From Bugula neritina (taxonomy: Eukaryota; Bryozoa; Gymnolaemata; Cheilostomatida; Bugulidae): a stretch of 64,000 nucleotides of DNA. The notes below the pieces were generated by a model, which saw only the letters and a list, made by a program, of their open reading frames with translations, was not told where the DNA came from and did no database searches. Positions 13,301-25,041 of the stretch are shown here, piece after piece (the first letter of the stretch is position 1; each line of letters starts with the position of its first letter). The stretch covers positions 2,029,501 through 2,093,500 of the forward strand of contig OZ037766.1 of NCBI GenBank assembly GCA_964035545.1. Direction: 5' to 3'. The position numbers and the translations under genes were made by a program.

Positions 13301-14685
13301 AAGTGTTTCTATGACAGTCATTTATTAGCTTTATGCGGATAAATAAAATTTTGTAGATAACATACAAATAAATGTGTCCTAAAAGCTTGTATATAATAAG
13401 AAGCCTTGTAGTTGGAAACTTTGCCCTTTGAGCTTTGACTTTAATAAAATTAGATGCGGCTACTTGCCAACTGTTTCAGGCAGTTACTAAAACTAATCTC
13501 TTCGTGTTGTACATTATGCTAATAGCTAAATTCCCATTTAATAATGACCAAGTTATACAATGTTCCATATATGACTTTTTAACAAATAATCGTTTGTAAC
13601 AATTGTTATCATTTATGTATATAGTTTCAACATGTGCTTGGCTTTTAACTTTTAGACTGGAGCTGGTAATAGAACAGTTGGAGGATCTAAAAGAAGACGT
13701 GAACAAGCAACCTGAGTCTGACTCACCTCCCACTCACCCTACTTTTACTGGGAACGTATCAAAGTATGTCTGACATTAAGTAATTACTAGTAACACTTTA
13801 TGAATGCCAATTGACAATGGTTTAACTAATCAACATCTAGTATACTTGATATCATCAACTATCATTATTCTTTACTACCACTAATTGCTTTTGAGTGTAA
13901 GTAATTTAATTTAAAGATAGTTTTATTTTATCCATGAAAAATCAAAACTTAAAAAAATTGGGATTTTAAATTTTAAAGCATTATATAAGGCTGGATTTAT
14001 TCAGGTTTATTACCATTCAAGTGATTACTATGATATTATATAACTTAGATTATATAGTTTATACTACTATTATGCAATAAAGATTCAGTAAATAAAACTT
14101 ATCACTTATTGTCAAAAAATATGTTACTGTTTGCTCAGAACAATTAGTACCACCCTCTCATGGCCACATGATTATCTACAACATTACTCAATTACTTGAT
14201 TCTAATTTTTCTTCATCAATTGGCATACAGCTGTTTATAAATAGAATAAAAAGCTGTGATGGCTGTGCTACACTCCTAAAAATTAACAATTTAGAGAAAA
14301 TTTACTGTTGAAAAATAATTTTGCCCCCACTGGGAATCGAACCCGAGACCTCTAGCTCGCAAACAAGTGTGCTAACCGTTGCACTATGGGGACAAATAGG
14401 TAAACTCGTCACTACAACTGCCACTTTGCTCAACTAGTGAAAAGTTCTTTAACTTTTTTTTCCAGACATCTGGACCCTGTAGCTACGATGGGATCCCGTA
14501 GCGTAGAGTCGAGACTGGAGGCCAAACTGAGTGCATTGGAAAGTCTCCAGTTCAATTCAGAGACCAAGTTTGATGCAATGGATGGCCTCAAGTCTCAGCT
14601 GAACCAAGAATTACGCAGGCTGGACAGTCTTGAGACCAAGGTGGAGACAATCCTCGAACTTCTTCTTAATAAACTGGAGAAATGA
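1332..14685 (+). CDS. TRPM-family cation channel (5' partial)
   Basis: Tetrameric plasma-membrane cation channel subunit of the melastatin TRP family. Eighteen exons join in frame: 1332-1542, 2263-2368, 3061-3288, 3909-4055, 4428-4502, 5236-5344, 5811-5945, 6794-6893, 8049-8274, 8596-8853, 9217-9423, 9863-10126, 10516-10693, 11218-11296, 12002-12168, 12943-13075, 13656-13763, 14466-14685, giving about 982 residues. The first exon carries the GSGRAAE motif of the cytosolic TRPM homology region, followed by typical MHR segments (ALAWNRVDYAR; HLFMWAIIFNR). S1 is near residues 532-550, S2-S5 lie between 585 and 715, the filter FQMYGE is near 735, and S6 (NVLLLNLLIAMF) ends near 773. The TRP helix follows (FERVQEKSEILWKY). 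The C-terminus is a heptad-rich coiled coil (about 910-980) and then stop, with no kinase or NUDT9-H domain. The N-terminal few hundred residues are missing. Subtype not assigned: the S6/TRP helix looks TRPM2/8-like, while the YGE filter recalls TRPM1/3/6/7. Confidence 0.95.
5085..5241 (+). repeat. tandem repeat of a 3' splice-site motif in TRPM intron
   Basis: About five copies of a roughly 30-bp unit containing TATTACAGTGT and a TTGTGACATC segment. The last copy is the acceptor used for the exon at 5236, so the real splice site is the final member of the array. Confidence 0.8.
5982..6200 (+). mobile_element. tRNA-derived SINE (family 1)
   Basis: The head resembles a tRNA: A-box-like TGGTCTAGGGTTTAGAGC and B-box GGGTTCGAGCCC. 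It is followed by a shared body (GGAAGAGCATCCAGTCATAATTG) and a tail with AAGGGTTTCTCACAGTGATAG. Similar copies lie on the minus strand at 46074-46268 and about 48678-48893, with fragments near 3630-3710 and 16186-16250. It sits in a TRPM intron. Confidence 0.8.
6259..6330 (+). repeat. tRNA-like element (family 2)
   Basis: It reads like a tRNA with GGTGTAATGGTTAGAGC (A box) and GGTTCGAATCC (B box), and an apparent TGC at the anticodon position. The anticodon loop comes out at six rather than seven bases and stem pairs are imperfect, so it is more likely a tRNA-derived repeat or pseudogene than a working tRNA. Related copies lie at 11330, 11554 and 14323. Confidence 0.6.
7265..7440 (+). repeat. 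imperfect ~60-bp tandem repeat
   Basis: About three copies of a unit containing GTAAGTGGCTGAGTCATATG and ACCAAGTTA in a TRPM intron. No other feature is evident. Confidence 0.7.
7640..7770. repeat. GC-richer patch with direct and inverted repeats
   Basis: In an otherwise AT-rich intron, CCAATCTTCGG occurs twice in direct orientation and CGGAGTGTCGG is mirrored by CCGACACTCCG. It could be a degenerate MITE-like element; ends and target duplication were not found. Confidence 0.35.
8265..8371 (+). repeat. three tandem copies of a 5' splice site
   Basis: GAGGGTGAGTCATGAGTA occurs three times in a unit of roughly 35 bp. The first copy spans the end of the TRPM exon at 8274. Using the second or third donor would add an in-frame stop (GTGAGTCATGAGTAG gives V-S-H-E-stop), so only the first preserves the protein. 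Confidence 0.85.
10320..10395 (+). repeat. interrupted CAG/GCA trinucleotide repeat
   Basis: A run of GCA units interrupted by GGG and TGG, inside the TRPM intron before the S5-pore exon. It is not coding in the channel. Confidence 0.8.
11330..11400 (+). repeat. tRNA-like element (family 2)
   Basis: Shares GGTGTAATGGTAGCACACT, a GCTTGCAAGC anticodon region and CGGGTTCGATTCCCAG with its relatives. It is followed by CAATTATTTTACA, a 3' extension shared with the copy at 11554. The acceptor stem has one mismatch and the anticodon arm is degenerate. It lies in a TRPM intron. Confidence 0.6.
11554..11624 (+). repeat. tRNA-like element (family 2), second tandem copy
   Basis: A direct repeat of the 11330 element about 224 bp downstream, preceded by the same GTTGAG(T)TACCCAGTGG flank and followed by CAATTACTTTACA. 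The anticodon region has diverged (CTTGCTAGCC), so it is not a working tRNA. Confidence 0.6.
12470..12600 (+). repeat. ATATT-rich tandem repeat
   Basis: Many variants of ATCATATAATATTAT in a TRPM intron; low-complexity AT sequence. Confidence 0.7.
14323..14393 (-). repeat. tRNA-like element (family 2), minus strand
   Basis: The best-folding copy: seven acceptor pairs are possible (GTCCCCA with TGGGGGC) and there is a B box GGTTCGATTCC. The T stem has one mismatch and the anticodon arm is irregular. It is followed by CAAAATTATTTTT, resembling the tail of the other copies, which argues for a mobile tRNA-derived unit in the last TRPM intron. Confidence 0.6.
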
Positions 14686-17154
14686 CAAGAATGTTCTCTC
14701 AAACTTACAATCCAAGCTAGATTTATAAAAAAACTACTACTGTCACTATATTTATATTTTAGTTAACAGAACTCAATAATACTGAGATATTTGTAATGAC
14801 CTGACGCTAACATGACCTTGACAATACTAATATTGACCTTGTCTAAATGGCTGCTTTCTTGTAAGGTGACAACCTGTAATTACTTGCTTCCTATAAACAT
14901 TGGATAAAAGCATTTTGCTCACTGAGATTCCATCCTGCCTTTATTATCCTTTATTATCCTTTCCTATTGTTGTTTATTGCAACTCTATTTTTTTAATGAT
15001 TTCTTAAACTGGTTTGAAACTTTAAATTTGTTACTTATCATCTTTTGTATCTTTAAAAACAATGAATTATAGTATCATAAATACTTGATATTACTTTTAA
15101 TAATGCTTATGCATTAGCAATACTTCTCCTAAAATAATTTCGAGAAACAAATGCTAAATGCCACATTTTTTTAAAAACAGAATTTTTAACGAGTATTTAT
15201 TTTTGTATTAACAAAATATGTTTTTAATTACAATAAGCCTGCTTTTATATTAAGCAAAATACTACATAAAAATACTTTAAATGAGAAAAGAACTCTAAAG
15301 TTTATATATGTTCCTTGTCAAACATATTTTAAAATGGAGTAAACTAAAATAGCATTTGGTGCCTCTTTAAATGGTAAATTAGCAAAACTGTTAGTTTGCA
15401 CAAGTGAATGTTGTTATTTATAAAAGTATTTTAACAGAAGCCCTTTTGCTCATTTACTTTTTATCTAAGTGCCTTTTTGTTTTTGGCGTACTTCCTTGTG
15501 TAAAGTATTAATCCACACTACATCTTTGGTTGCGAAGTTTACCCAACTCAACACACGATATACAATTACACCTTCATTAAATATTCAACTGTCTTCTATA
15601 ACTATAAAGTCAATAATAAACCTGAAAATGAAAAATAGACAAGAAGTTGGCGTTAACATTCTGACTAATAACTCAAATTCAATACTCTCTAAGGCCTAAG
15701 CTATGGTTTTTATTGTAATATGAGATTTGAAATGGATAATAATAATTCTGCTATAGGCTACCATAAATTTTGGAGTGTATTAGTTAGCGGAGGCTACAAA
15801 ATATTTGTTTAAGTAGAAAAGTTTAGGAACATGGTGAATTTTGAGTGAAAAAACATGGAAAATCATAAAATAATTTTTGCACACACAAATTCAGTTCTGA
15901 GTAATATGCCGCGTAGAACTAAGAGTTGTTACTTTAGCCAGTTTAACTTATAACTTATAATTTTAGTTGTATAGATCTAATAAAAAATTTACATTTAAAA
16001 TTTGTAGCAATTCCGAAATAAATTTATTATACTGGAAATATTTTGGTCTACATATAAGAATATAACATATTGCACTAAATTGATATAATACACCATATAC
16101 AAGTATTATTTTAATGATATAACTAAGTTTTAGGGTAAAAATCAGATATAATAGCATGTTTCTTTTACACATAACTGCATCTGAATAAGTCCTTAGACGA
16201 TTTAACAAAAACTCTTACAGGGATGGCGCTATAAACTTGCATGAGTTTTTTATACATAACTACATTGTATAACTTGTTACAAATTGAAAATATATAATTT
16301 ATCTCTTACATTTTTCTCTGTTGGCCGTTGGGTGGGTGTTGTCATTAGCTTTGTTTATCAGAATGTGTAGTAATGCAGTATGTAACTTCGAATTTTGTCA
16401 GTTTTTGCTAGTAAACAGATATGGTTTAGAATTTTAATAAATTGAAATAATTTGTTATAGCAATATAATATTAAAATAGGTAGGTATAATGAAAAATATC
16501 TTTAGTAGCTTTCACACACCACACATTAATATTGTTTTGTTATGATTATAACATAGTTGGAACTTATGAAAACATTGTATTAAATGTTTTAGTAAGTTTC
16601 CTTTCTTCCTGTTTGTGCAATTCCATGTTTGTGGGTAAACCTGTCAAAATGCTGTTTACTTATTCCCTTATCGACCTTACATAAGTTATAAACCATCACG
16701 ATAATAATAATAATATTATTATATCATGTACCTATATCTGCCCTTTAACCTTATGTAGTAAACAAAATAGTTACAGCGGACGCCTGTAAAACGTCTAATT
16801 TTACTAGAGCGTTTTATTGAAAATTATTGCAGTGTGCGCACTTTGAGATTCGACTGTACTATTGCGCAAATTGACCTCTTAACGCATGTTTACGGAGTAC
16901 CACAATTGTTGGCACAAACAGGCTTTGTTTGAACTTGTATATAAAACTAAGACCTCAAAGTGATCGCGTAATTCAAGAAAGTGAAACTGCTGAGATTGAC
17001 ACTTCCATAAGCTACAAGTATGTATTATATTAATTATTAACATCAACAAGTTGCAACATCAAAAATCAAAATGAATATTTCGATAATTATAATATTAATA
17101 TTCAACTTCAACTGCTATTGCTTTATCACCCTTCTTAAAACTAAAAAGAGGTTG

Positions 17155-17275
17155 TAGTACTAGTACTAGTAGTACTACTACTACTAGTACTACTACTAGT
17201 ACTGTAGTAGTACTACTAGTACTACTAGTACGTACTAGTAGTAGTAGTACTACTACTAGTAGTACTAGTTAGTTA
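17155..17275. repeat. palindromic TAC/GTA microsatellite
   Basis: Runs of TAC switch repeatedly to GTA with CTAG between them, making many nested self-complementary segments. Confidence 0.85.
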
Positions 17276-18699
17276 TTAGTAGTTACTGTTAGTGTTAGTA
17301 ATACTTACTAAAAGTAAAACAAGGTGAAAGATAGTTAAACTTAAAGTTCATGTTATGAATTAATTTTATACATATGTGATATGATAATGGATATTGAATA
17401 CTCATAATCATATTGATTTTGATATATTTTAACTTAGTCTTATAGCTATACTTACGGTTAATGTTATACTTCATCTTTATACTCTTCATCATTATGAGAA
17501 TCAGATTGTGATCATAGTCATTATGATATGATTGAAGCAATTTTTGGTTTAGGAATTTAGCTATAATTATAATAAATATAATAATTAAAAAAATATTCGT
17601 AATGATAAACACGAAATTACATAATGCTAGTACTAGTAGTAATAATACTATAAATAATATTTGATTTACTAATACTACTAATTTGTATTATAATAGTAAC
17701 AGTCATACATTGATATAATCATAGTTATAATCATTGTTTATTATGGTTATAATTATTTATTATCATTATGACTATAGACATACTCTTACTTAGATCTATA
17801 CTTATAGTCAATGTCATGATGTTACTGGTAGTTTAAGTTGTAGTAATTAATGAATAATCATAATGGTTATGAGGATGTGCGAAATAATTCTTGTTTATTG
17901 CATTAGGATTATAGATTGGGATTACATTGATTCAATTTCATTATGATCAGTAGTCATATTTTTATTTATTCACGTATAGTTATCCTTGTCTTTTGGTATT
18001 ACTATTAATATTAGTCATGTTATTAGCCTAAGTTGTACTTATTTGAAATTTGTGTTTGCCAACTCCTATAGTAATAGTAGAATAATATTCGATAATAGTA
18101 ATAGTAATTTAATTAACAATAGAGAGACTAGTGCCTTAGGGCTTAGCCTATTAGTAACAATACATATGCCATATATGTCAATGATTGATTACTGACATTG
18201 TAACTGTAAATTTCCATTTTGTTATGACAGCATTTTGCAATGAATCTGCTTTAGCAAAAAGCCCATTATAAATGAAATTTGAACGATTGTAACAAAGTTG
18301 ATTTTTATGACTAGTGGCCATGATTCTTGAAGGAAGTAGTTATCAGTGAGTACCTTACCAGGAGTAATGGCTTGAGCTTAAAACCCTATCAGTTATTGTG
18401 ACTTGGCTACCTGGTATTTATTGTGTATCAGCTGGAGTTGATGGTGTGATTAAAAAATTCAGATAGATGGACACATTCATTCACTAACTGTGTTAAACTT
18501 TAGCTTTTAAATACTGATTTCAAAGTAGTATGCAGATACTAATGAGTCAATTGATTATTAAAATAACAGTGTTGTGTCCATGAAGGCTTTTGTTTTTATG
18601 TTTTTAGTATTTATTTATTAATAAGCTTTGTTTTGTTATACCATATCCTCTTGCCATGGTGTTTGTTAATAATAATCAGTAACCAATATGTCGCTGACA

Positions 18700-18795
18700 T
18701 ACTCTCTCTCTATCTATCACTGTGTTTCTATCTATCACTGTCTCTCTATCTATCACTGTTTTGCTATCTATCACTGTTTTTCTATCTATCGCATT
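18700..18795 (+). repeat. ~17-bp tandem repeat CTATCTATCACTGT
   Basis: About five copies of TCTATCTATCACTGT separated by CTC or TTT, upstream of the gasdermin gene. Confidence 0.8.
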
Positions 18796-19051
18796 TTTAT
18801 ATTGCAACTATAGTGATAAAATACTACTGATGTAACTTTTTCAATCAACACCTATTCCTAAATTTATATTGATGAGTATAAATTTGAATCTCAGTTTTGT
18901 AATATTGATCATATAATAGTATACCACCTTTCAAATTTGTCAAATATTTACAAGTTTGTATGTATGCTGATCGATTTTAGAGCTAACCGCCACATATTTG
19001 ATGATACACGACAACACACTCTTCCAACTCCATTTTGTTTGTAGATCTAAA

Positions 19052-22000
19052 ATGTTTGACACAGTTGTGAGCAAGTTGGTGAAATCGATTGGATCCGATT
19101 TGTATATTCCTAGCGCCAGCGTTGCCTCGGCACAAAACATCTGCCCATTGACTTTGGTGGAAAGAAAAGCTAGCAAGTGGTGGCTAGGTAGTAACACTTA
19201 CTCAGTCACCGACTTCGTGCTCTCTGATGTCTCAGACGGAGATCCATTGAAGGTAATTCTTAGAAATTTATAAGGAGGAGAGAGGAGGGTTTTGTATTTT
19301 TTTAAATAATGAAATACTAGAGTTTATTTTTAATTTCGGCTACATTTAGTTACAAGATGCTGAAATTAAATGCCACCAGTTCCTGAAATTTTGCAGCTAT
19401 TAATTTGCTTGTTTTTTTCACAATTTAGAGGTTTTAACTTGTAGGATCGTTGAAAAGAATTTCTGACTGATGCCATTATTTCATAGTATTTGTCAATGGA
19501 TTTGACCAACAGTATAAAGTATAAACACATATTTAATGAGTTACTAAGTTGACCTTATCAAATATTGTAGTTGTTGGGGGAATAATTTTTACTAGTTGAA
19601 GTATTTTAGTTTTTTCTTATCTTAATTGAAGTTCTTTTAACTTAGACATCTTGTTATCTGCAAGTACACCATGTCAGCATGCTAGCAGTATGTAAAAACT
19701 AATATATGATTTACAATATATTACTATAATTTATTAACTTACCATATTTGTGTTCCTATTTCTCGAAATTACTCTTTATATCCAACAGGCAATTTATTTC
19801 ACATTGTAACAATCATATTGCAACAATGAAACTGTAACAATCAAAAAATTGAGTGTTGAAATAGTTTTATTTTGTTTTGAAATGCTAAAAAAATAAATAT
19901 TCTCAATACTACATTGTTGACAATATCCACATTACATTCTAACAGCTATAGGTGCTGTTGTATAGATGATAGAGTGGCCTAGGTATTATTGTAGATTGAA
20001 GTAAATGCCGAGAGAGATTTAGCTGCTTTCAACAAGAGCTCCACTGTAAAGGTCAATGGGTCGCTGTCAGGTCACTTCAAGTCGCTGTTCAACGCGGAGC
20101 TGGACAGCGTGGATACCATCACTATCAAAGCCAACTTGGGAGAGCTGCACTCTGTGGAGGTCTCTGAACAGTCTCTGCTGGACAATCTCTCAGGAAGGTA
20201 GTTATCTTTTCTCCTCGATGTGTGCTTCTGGTTACAGAGGTCTCTTATGTTTCAGTCAGATTACTGGGTTATATCTCTAATAAATACAGCAATAGCCTCC
20301 CCTTACTTAGTGTAATGAATATGTGTGTCGAAGTACAGTAAGTAGAATAGATGATTCACACGCCAAGTTGGAGAATCAAACCCTAACAGAGCTGTTGATG
20401 GTGCCAGGAAGGGTATCTGATCATAACCTCTTGTGTTACATTGAATGTACTCCTGTAACCATGCTTAGCCTATTAAGTATTTCTTTAATTTTCTTACAGA
20501 GATTTTAATCAATTGTAAATCTTTGTTAAAAAGCTTCTGTATGTTCCATCGCAATAAATTAGCTAACTATGTCAGTTAACTTCATTGAATATACAAATGT
20601 TCTCTGTATATTGACTAGTGTATGATTTTGTAATTCACCGTATCAAGGTGATGATGACGTTTATTACTCCAATTTTTATCAAAAAGGAAGCTGAATTTGA
20701 ACCATGAGTTGGTGAAGGAACTGATGGCTAAGAAGAGAAGGGCCCTGTGTGTGGTAGTTGGGCTGGTCAAGACCACCACCCCAACTACTATAGAAGCTAC
20801 ACTCAATCTAGATTTCAAAACAGATGATAAGGTATTCAGTCAGTTCATCTATTTCTAGCTGCTTGCTAAATGTTTTACACTGCAAACAACACTGACACTT
20901 AAAGTTGCTCAGTGATAGCACTTGCCCGCATGTGCTTGTTGGTGTCAACATGGATGCCTGCATGTCAATCAGCTGATAAGAGTGACTCATAGCAGTGTGA
21001 TGTCACTCTACATATGTGTACTAGAGCTGGGCCAGTTGCTGAATAAGCGATGCCCTACAAACAAACAAAAATTAATTGTATGCTCGTAGCTATTCCAATA
21101 TTTTCCAATTATCACCACCGAATATTGAATGAAAATACTTACTGTTGTAAATCAGCGCCTATATTGGTTATTCCTCTCACAGTAAAGATTGACTCAGCAC
21201 ACTGGAAGAGTGCCAACACATAGTATACATACATGTCCAGGGGCAACAATTCTGCTGGTAGCAACTTTGCTACAGACGATTGATGTAATGTTGGAATCCA
21301 CCCAAGTTTTATTATAATAGATTATATGGGTAGTTTTTTTATTTCAGCAATTTACTAACTTTCTATAAACAACTAGCCACAGCAGAGTTTGATTTAATAC
21401 AGAAACCGTGAACACATTAAACCAGCAGCATTGGTTTGCTATCAGCATTATTGATCTTGGTGGTTTATGGGAAATAAACTAAATTTTATTGGTTATGTTT
21501 TTTCAATGCCCCTCAACTTTCTATGGAATGGTACAAGATGAAGTCGCCTCTCACCAGGTGATTGGCTACACACGTGTCAATCACTTATATCTGACATTTT
21601 GTGACAGGTGTCTACTCCAGTGACAGATGTAGCAGGTGGGGAGATTAAGGCTGATGTTGGTGATGACAAAGCAAGAAGTATTAGTTTACCTGCAGGAACT
21701 GTATTAGCCTATCAGGTTGTGGAACTCTCTGTCAGTGATAAAGGTATGCAGACCACCCACATCTACTCTATATACTATATAATATATACTATACACTGAC
21801 CACCCACATCTACTCTATATACTATATAATATACACTATACACATACCACCCACATCTACTCTATATACTATATAATATATACTATACACTGACCACCCA
21901 CATCTACTCTATATACTATATAATATACACTATACACTGACCACCCACATCTACTCTATATACTATATAATATATACTATACACTGACCACCCACATCTA

Positions 22001-24472
22001 CTCTATATACTATATAATATACACTATACACATACCACCCACATCTACTATACATACTATATACTACAAGCTACACACACTACTCACGTCTACTCTATAT
22101 ACTATATACTACACACGCCATCCACATCTACTATATATACTATATACTACACACACCACCCCCGTCTACTATACATACTATATACTACATACTACACACG
22201 CCATCCACATCTACTATATATACTATATACTACACACACCACCCGCGTCTACTATATATACTATATACTACATACTACACACACCACTCACGTCTACCAT
22301 ATATACTATATACTACACACACCACCCACATCTACTCTATATACCAAGTGTTGAAACTGCAGCATTCTATTTACATATCCAACAAATTTGACAAAACATA
22401 CATTTATTGTGTACTACTTTTGCAAGATTCTGAGTTATCTCCTCTTTTGTAAGAGTTTATACAAAGTACACAACTCCAAACGAAATATTCTTGGTTATTA
22501 ATGAAATATGTACATCATATTCTTATCACAGTTGTGATTTGGCCTCATGTCTGGTGATGTCATGCGTATATTGTGTCATGTGACGGCAGGTGATATGAGA
22601 GTGATGGTGTCACAGGGTTCTAAGGGAGGATTCCACGCTAAGGTAGACGTCGTTGATGCTCCTAACAGCAACGGTCTCGCTGCTGCCGGTCCTACTGCTG
22701 CTGGTGCTGCCAACGTGGTGGTGGCTGTGCCAACAGATCAAGAGCTTCACGAGCATTTCTCTGGTTTGTTATTGAGTACACAGGCTATATCTTAGAGTAC
22801 ACAGGCTAATACTTAGAGTACACAGGCTAATACTTGTAGTACACAGGCTAATACTTAGAGTACACAGGCTAATACTTAGAGTACACAGGCTAATACTTGT
22901 AGTACACAGGCTAATACTTAGAGTACACAGGCTAATACTTAGAGTACACAGGCTAATACTTAGAGTACACAGGCTATATCGGGCACTAGCTTTTCATCTC
23001 AGATAAGTTAATCATGTGACGGAGATTGGCTCTATATGTAATGGGATTAGTTGTCATACTAGGGCTGTGGCAGCTCTTAATTGTGATGGATTGAAATACT
23101 AATTAATTTGTAATTTTTTCATGATGGGTTACCGATGTCAGGCCCCCACTTTTCTATGCATATTATTTATGCTGTTGCTTATGTTGAAATCCTAATTTTT
23201 TATAATTTTTATAAGATTATCTCCACTTGAGATTTCTTGCGTAAAGTGTTGGTATACAGTAAGTTGCATATTCCTCACCGTGTTCAGTAGAACTATGGTT
23301 ATCCAGGTTTCTGCTCCTTGCCCAGTGAGACCAGCACGCTATTGGCTGAGAAGGTGCTGAAAGTGTCCAGTGCTGATTCACTCAGGGAGTTATCTGCTCT
23401 TCTCTACAGTGCTGCAAGTGTGACTGAAGACAAAGCTATACAGGAAGTGCTGGATGCACTTTCAGGCTACAGAAATGACTCTGAGGTCACTAAGGCTATG
23501 CACCTACTCTGCAGGATTTTAAGGAACTTGGACTCAGAGGTTTGTTGTGAATATGTTGATGGAAAATATTACATGAAATTGCCAATCCTCTTTGAAAATA
23601 TACCACCGGAGTTTGTAATGTTTTTAGTGGTTGCTTTGTTTTTATAGGGGTTTTAGTGTTTGTAATATGGTTGCATTCCTCTCCGTAGGAGTGTGGTGTT
23701 GGCCGAGTATTAAAAGATATTAGCTAAATGATGTCATTTGAATGACGCTAATTAGAGATTAAAGTGCTTTAACTTACTTCATTAGGATAGAGCGAGCGCA
23801 TCACAGTTTATTAGGGGTTGTCTTCTTTTAGCAAAATGTGTGGTAAAATCTAAAAATAAGTTAACATGAATTAAGACAATGATTTTGCATTTTCCAAATT
23901 TCTTTGATTGAAAACTAAGATTAATATAAGTAGAAATTAAATTTTTACATTGTTATAATAAAGATATCTATATGATATTTTAATTACAATAGTATAATGT
24001 AATTATTATGATTTGTATATATTATACCATACGTTTTTTATATGAATACTGTTTTACAACAATATTTTTTGTTGTAAAATTTGCATTATTTAAGTTGAAT
24101 ATTTCTAATGAAATTGAAAGTGAATTTGTGAAAACTAATATAGAAATGTCCTTTGTCTTACATATTCATTTATTTAATTTATATTTGATTTATTCTTTTT
24201 AGTCGCTGAGCAGTTTATCGTGTGTGCCAGTCACTCAACTGCCAGCTCTGCATGAGGTACTGAAGGCCACCCACATTGACAGACACCTTCAATTCAGTGA
24301 CTCGCGTGTGCAGGTGATCCTCTCAGCGCCTGAGTCACTGAAATTCCTCTTGTGTGGTCTAGAGTACACACTGGATAATCAGAGGTTGAGAGCACCTGCC
24401 ACATATAGTCAACACCTGCTAGACTCTGCATATGCAGCTGTCTATGGTCTATACACCTGCTTCACTTGCTAA
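19052..24472 (+). CDS. gasdermin (GSDME-like pore-forming protein)
   Basis: Gasdermins are autoinhibited cytosolic proteins. When a protease cuts the linker, the N-terminal domain inserts into membranes as a pore and drives lytic cell death. Coding exons 19052-19252, 19995-20197, 20687-20831, 21608-21743, 22590-22763, 23307-23539 and 24203-24472 join in frame to 453 residues, the usual gasdermin length. Family hallmarks: the start MFDTVVSKLVK, the WWLGSNTYSVTDFVLSDV stretch, LPAGTVLAYQVVEL (about 206-219) and SQGSKGGF (236-243). A linker (about 244-290) contains DVVD at 248-251 followed by Ala, matching the caspase-3/7 DxxD pattern at the position where vertebrate GSDME is cut. VPTD at 275-278 is a weaker candidate. 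A helical C-terminal domain (about 290-453) follows. The start at 19052 sits seven bases after an acceptor, implying a 5' UTR exon. Two minisatellites lie in its introns. Family is sure; the subtype is inferred. Confidence 0.92.
21750..22350 (+). repeat. ~47-bp minisatellite in gasdermin intron
   Basis: Unit of about 47 bp (core CCACCCACATCTACTCTATA followed by ATACTATATAATATA). Early copies are near identical; later ones are shorter and diverged (CCATCCACATCTACTATATA). The array starts about ten bases after the donor of the exon ending 21743. Confidence 0.95.
22775..22982 (+). repeat. 21-bp minisatellite in gasdermin intron
   Basis: About ten copies of ACTTAGAGTACACAGGCTAAT (written here as one 21-bp unit split as ACTTAGAGTA + CACAGGCTAAT), with ACTTGTAGT variants. 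It begins about 12 bases after the donor of the exon ending 22763. Confidence 0.95.
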
Positions 24473-25041
24473 GCAATTGGTTCTTTCTATTTACGCATTT
24501 ATCAAACATATTTACAGCATCAACAAATCAAAAAACTTATTTTAAGCAAAGTAATTGTGCAAACTCTGAATACTTATGGCCATACATTTTATTATTTGAA
24601 GTATATGCTACTCAGGATTTCATATTTGTTACGCTTTCTTTGCTTTTAAATATTATTTTCCAGACATTTCTAAGTTTGTTATTTTCACAGCTCCTCAGGC
24701 GCTTTTTACCCTTCCTATCAAAATTCTAATAGTTCTCAAAACTAATTTATCTAAATCAAATTTTTTTTTGTTATGTTTTGCTTCAGGTATTGTTTTATTT
24801 TCATTTTTGGAATACAATTACATACTGCAATACATTTGTCATGTTGCAGAATAGCTATATACATTATATACACACAGCTGTGTCGTGACAGTAAAACTTA
24901 TCTCATTCAGATGAATATATTATTCTCATAGTACAGGAAAGTTTTCTTTTTTTGTTGTATTTAGATACATTGATACATAATTTTTTAAAAATATTTTCAA
25001 AAGCTATAAATGTGTAAATATAAACTTAAATATATTTTATT
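24473..25041. other. convergent intergenic gap
   Basis: Gasdermin (+) and the next gene (-) end tail-to-tail here. No AATAAA was seen soon after the gasdermin stop. For the minus-strand gene, AATAAA (25041-25036) follows its TAG stop directly. Nothing else is evident. Confidence 0.5.

Larger units (their letters stand above)
14686..19044. other. intergenic stretch, no gene seen
   Basis: 4.4 kb between the TRPM stop and the gasdermin coding start. It is very AT-rich, with only short unsupported frames. It holds a SINE tail fragment (about 16186-16250), a palindromic TAC/GTA repeat (17155-17275), degenerate AAT/TAG-type repeats (17600-18130) and a CTATCTATCACTGT tandem repeat (about 18700-18795). 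The acceptor at 19043-19044 implies an unseen gasdermin 5' UTR exon here. Confidence 0.6.

Noticed and set aside
17295..17612. 105-residue minus-strand frame
   Set aside because: Ile/Lys/Asn-rich translation of AT-rich intergenic DNA; no domain and no splice partners.
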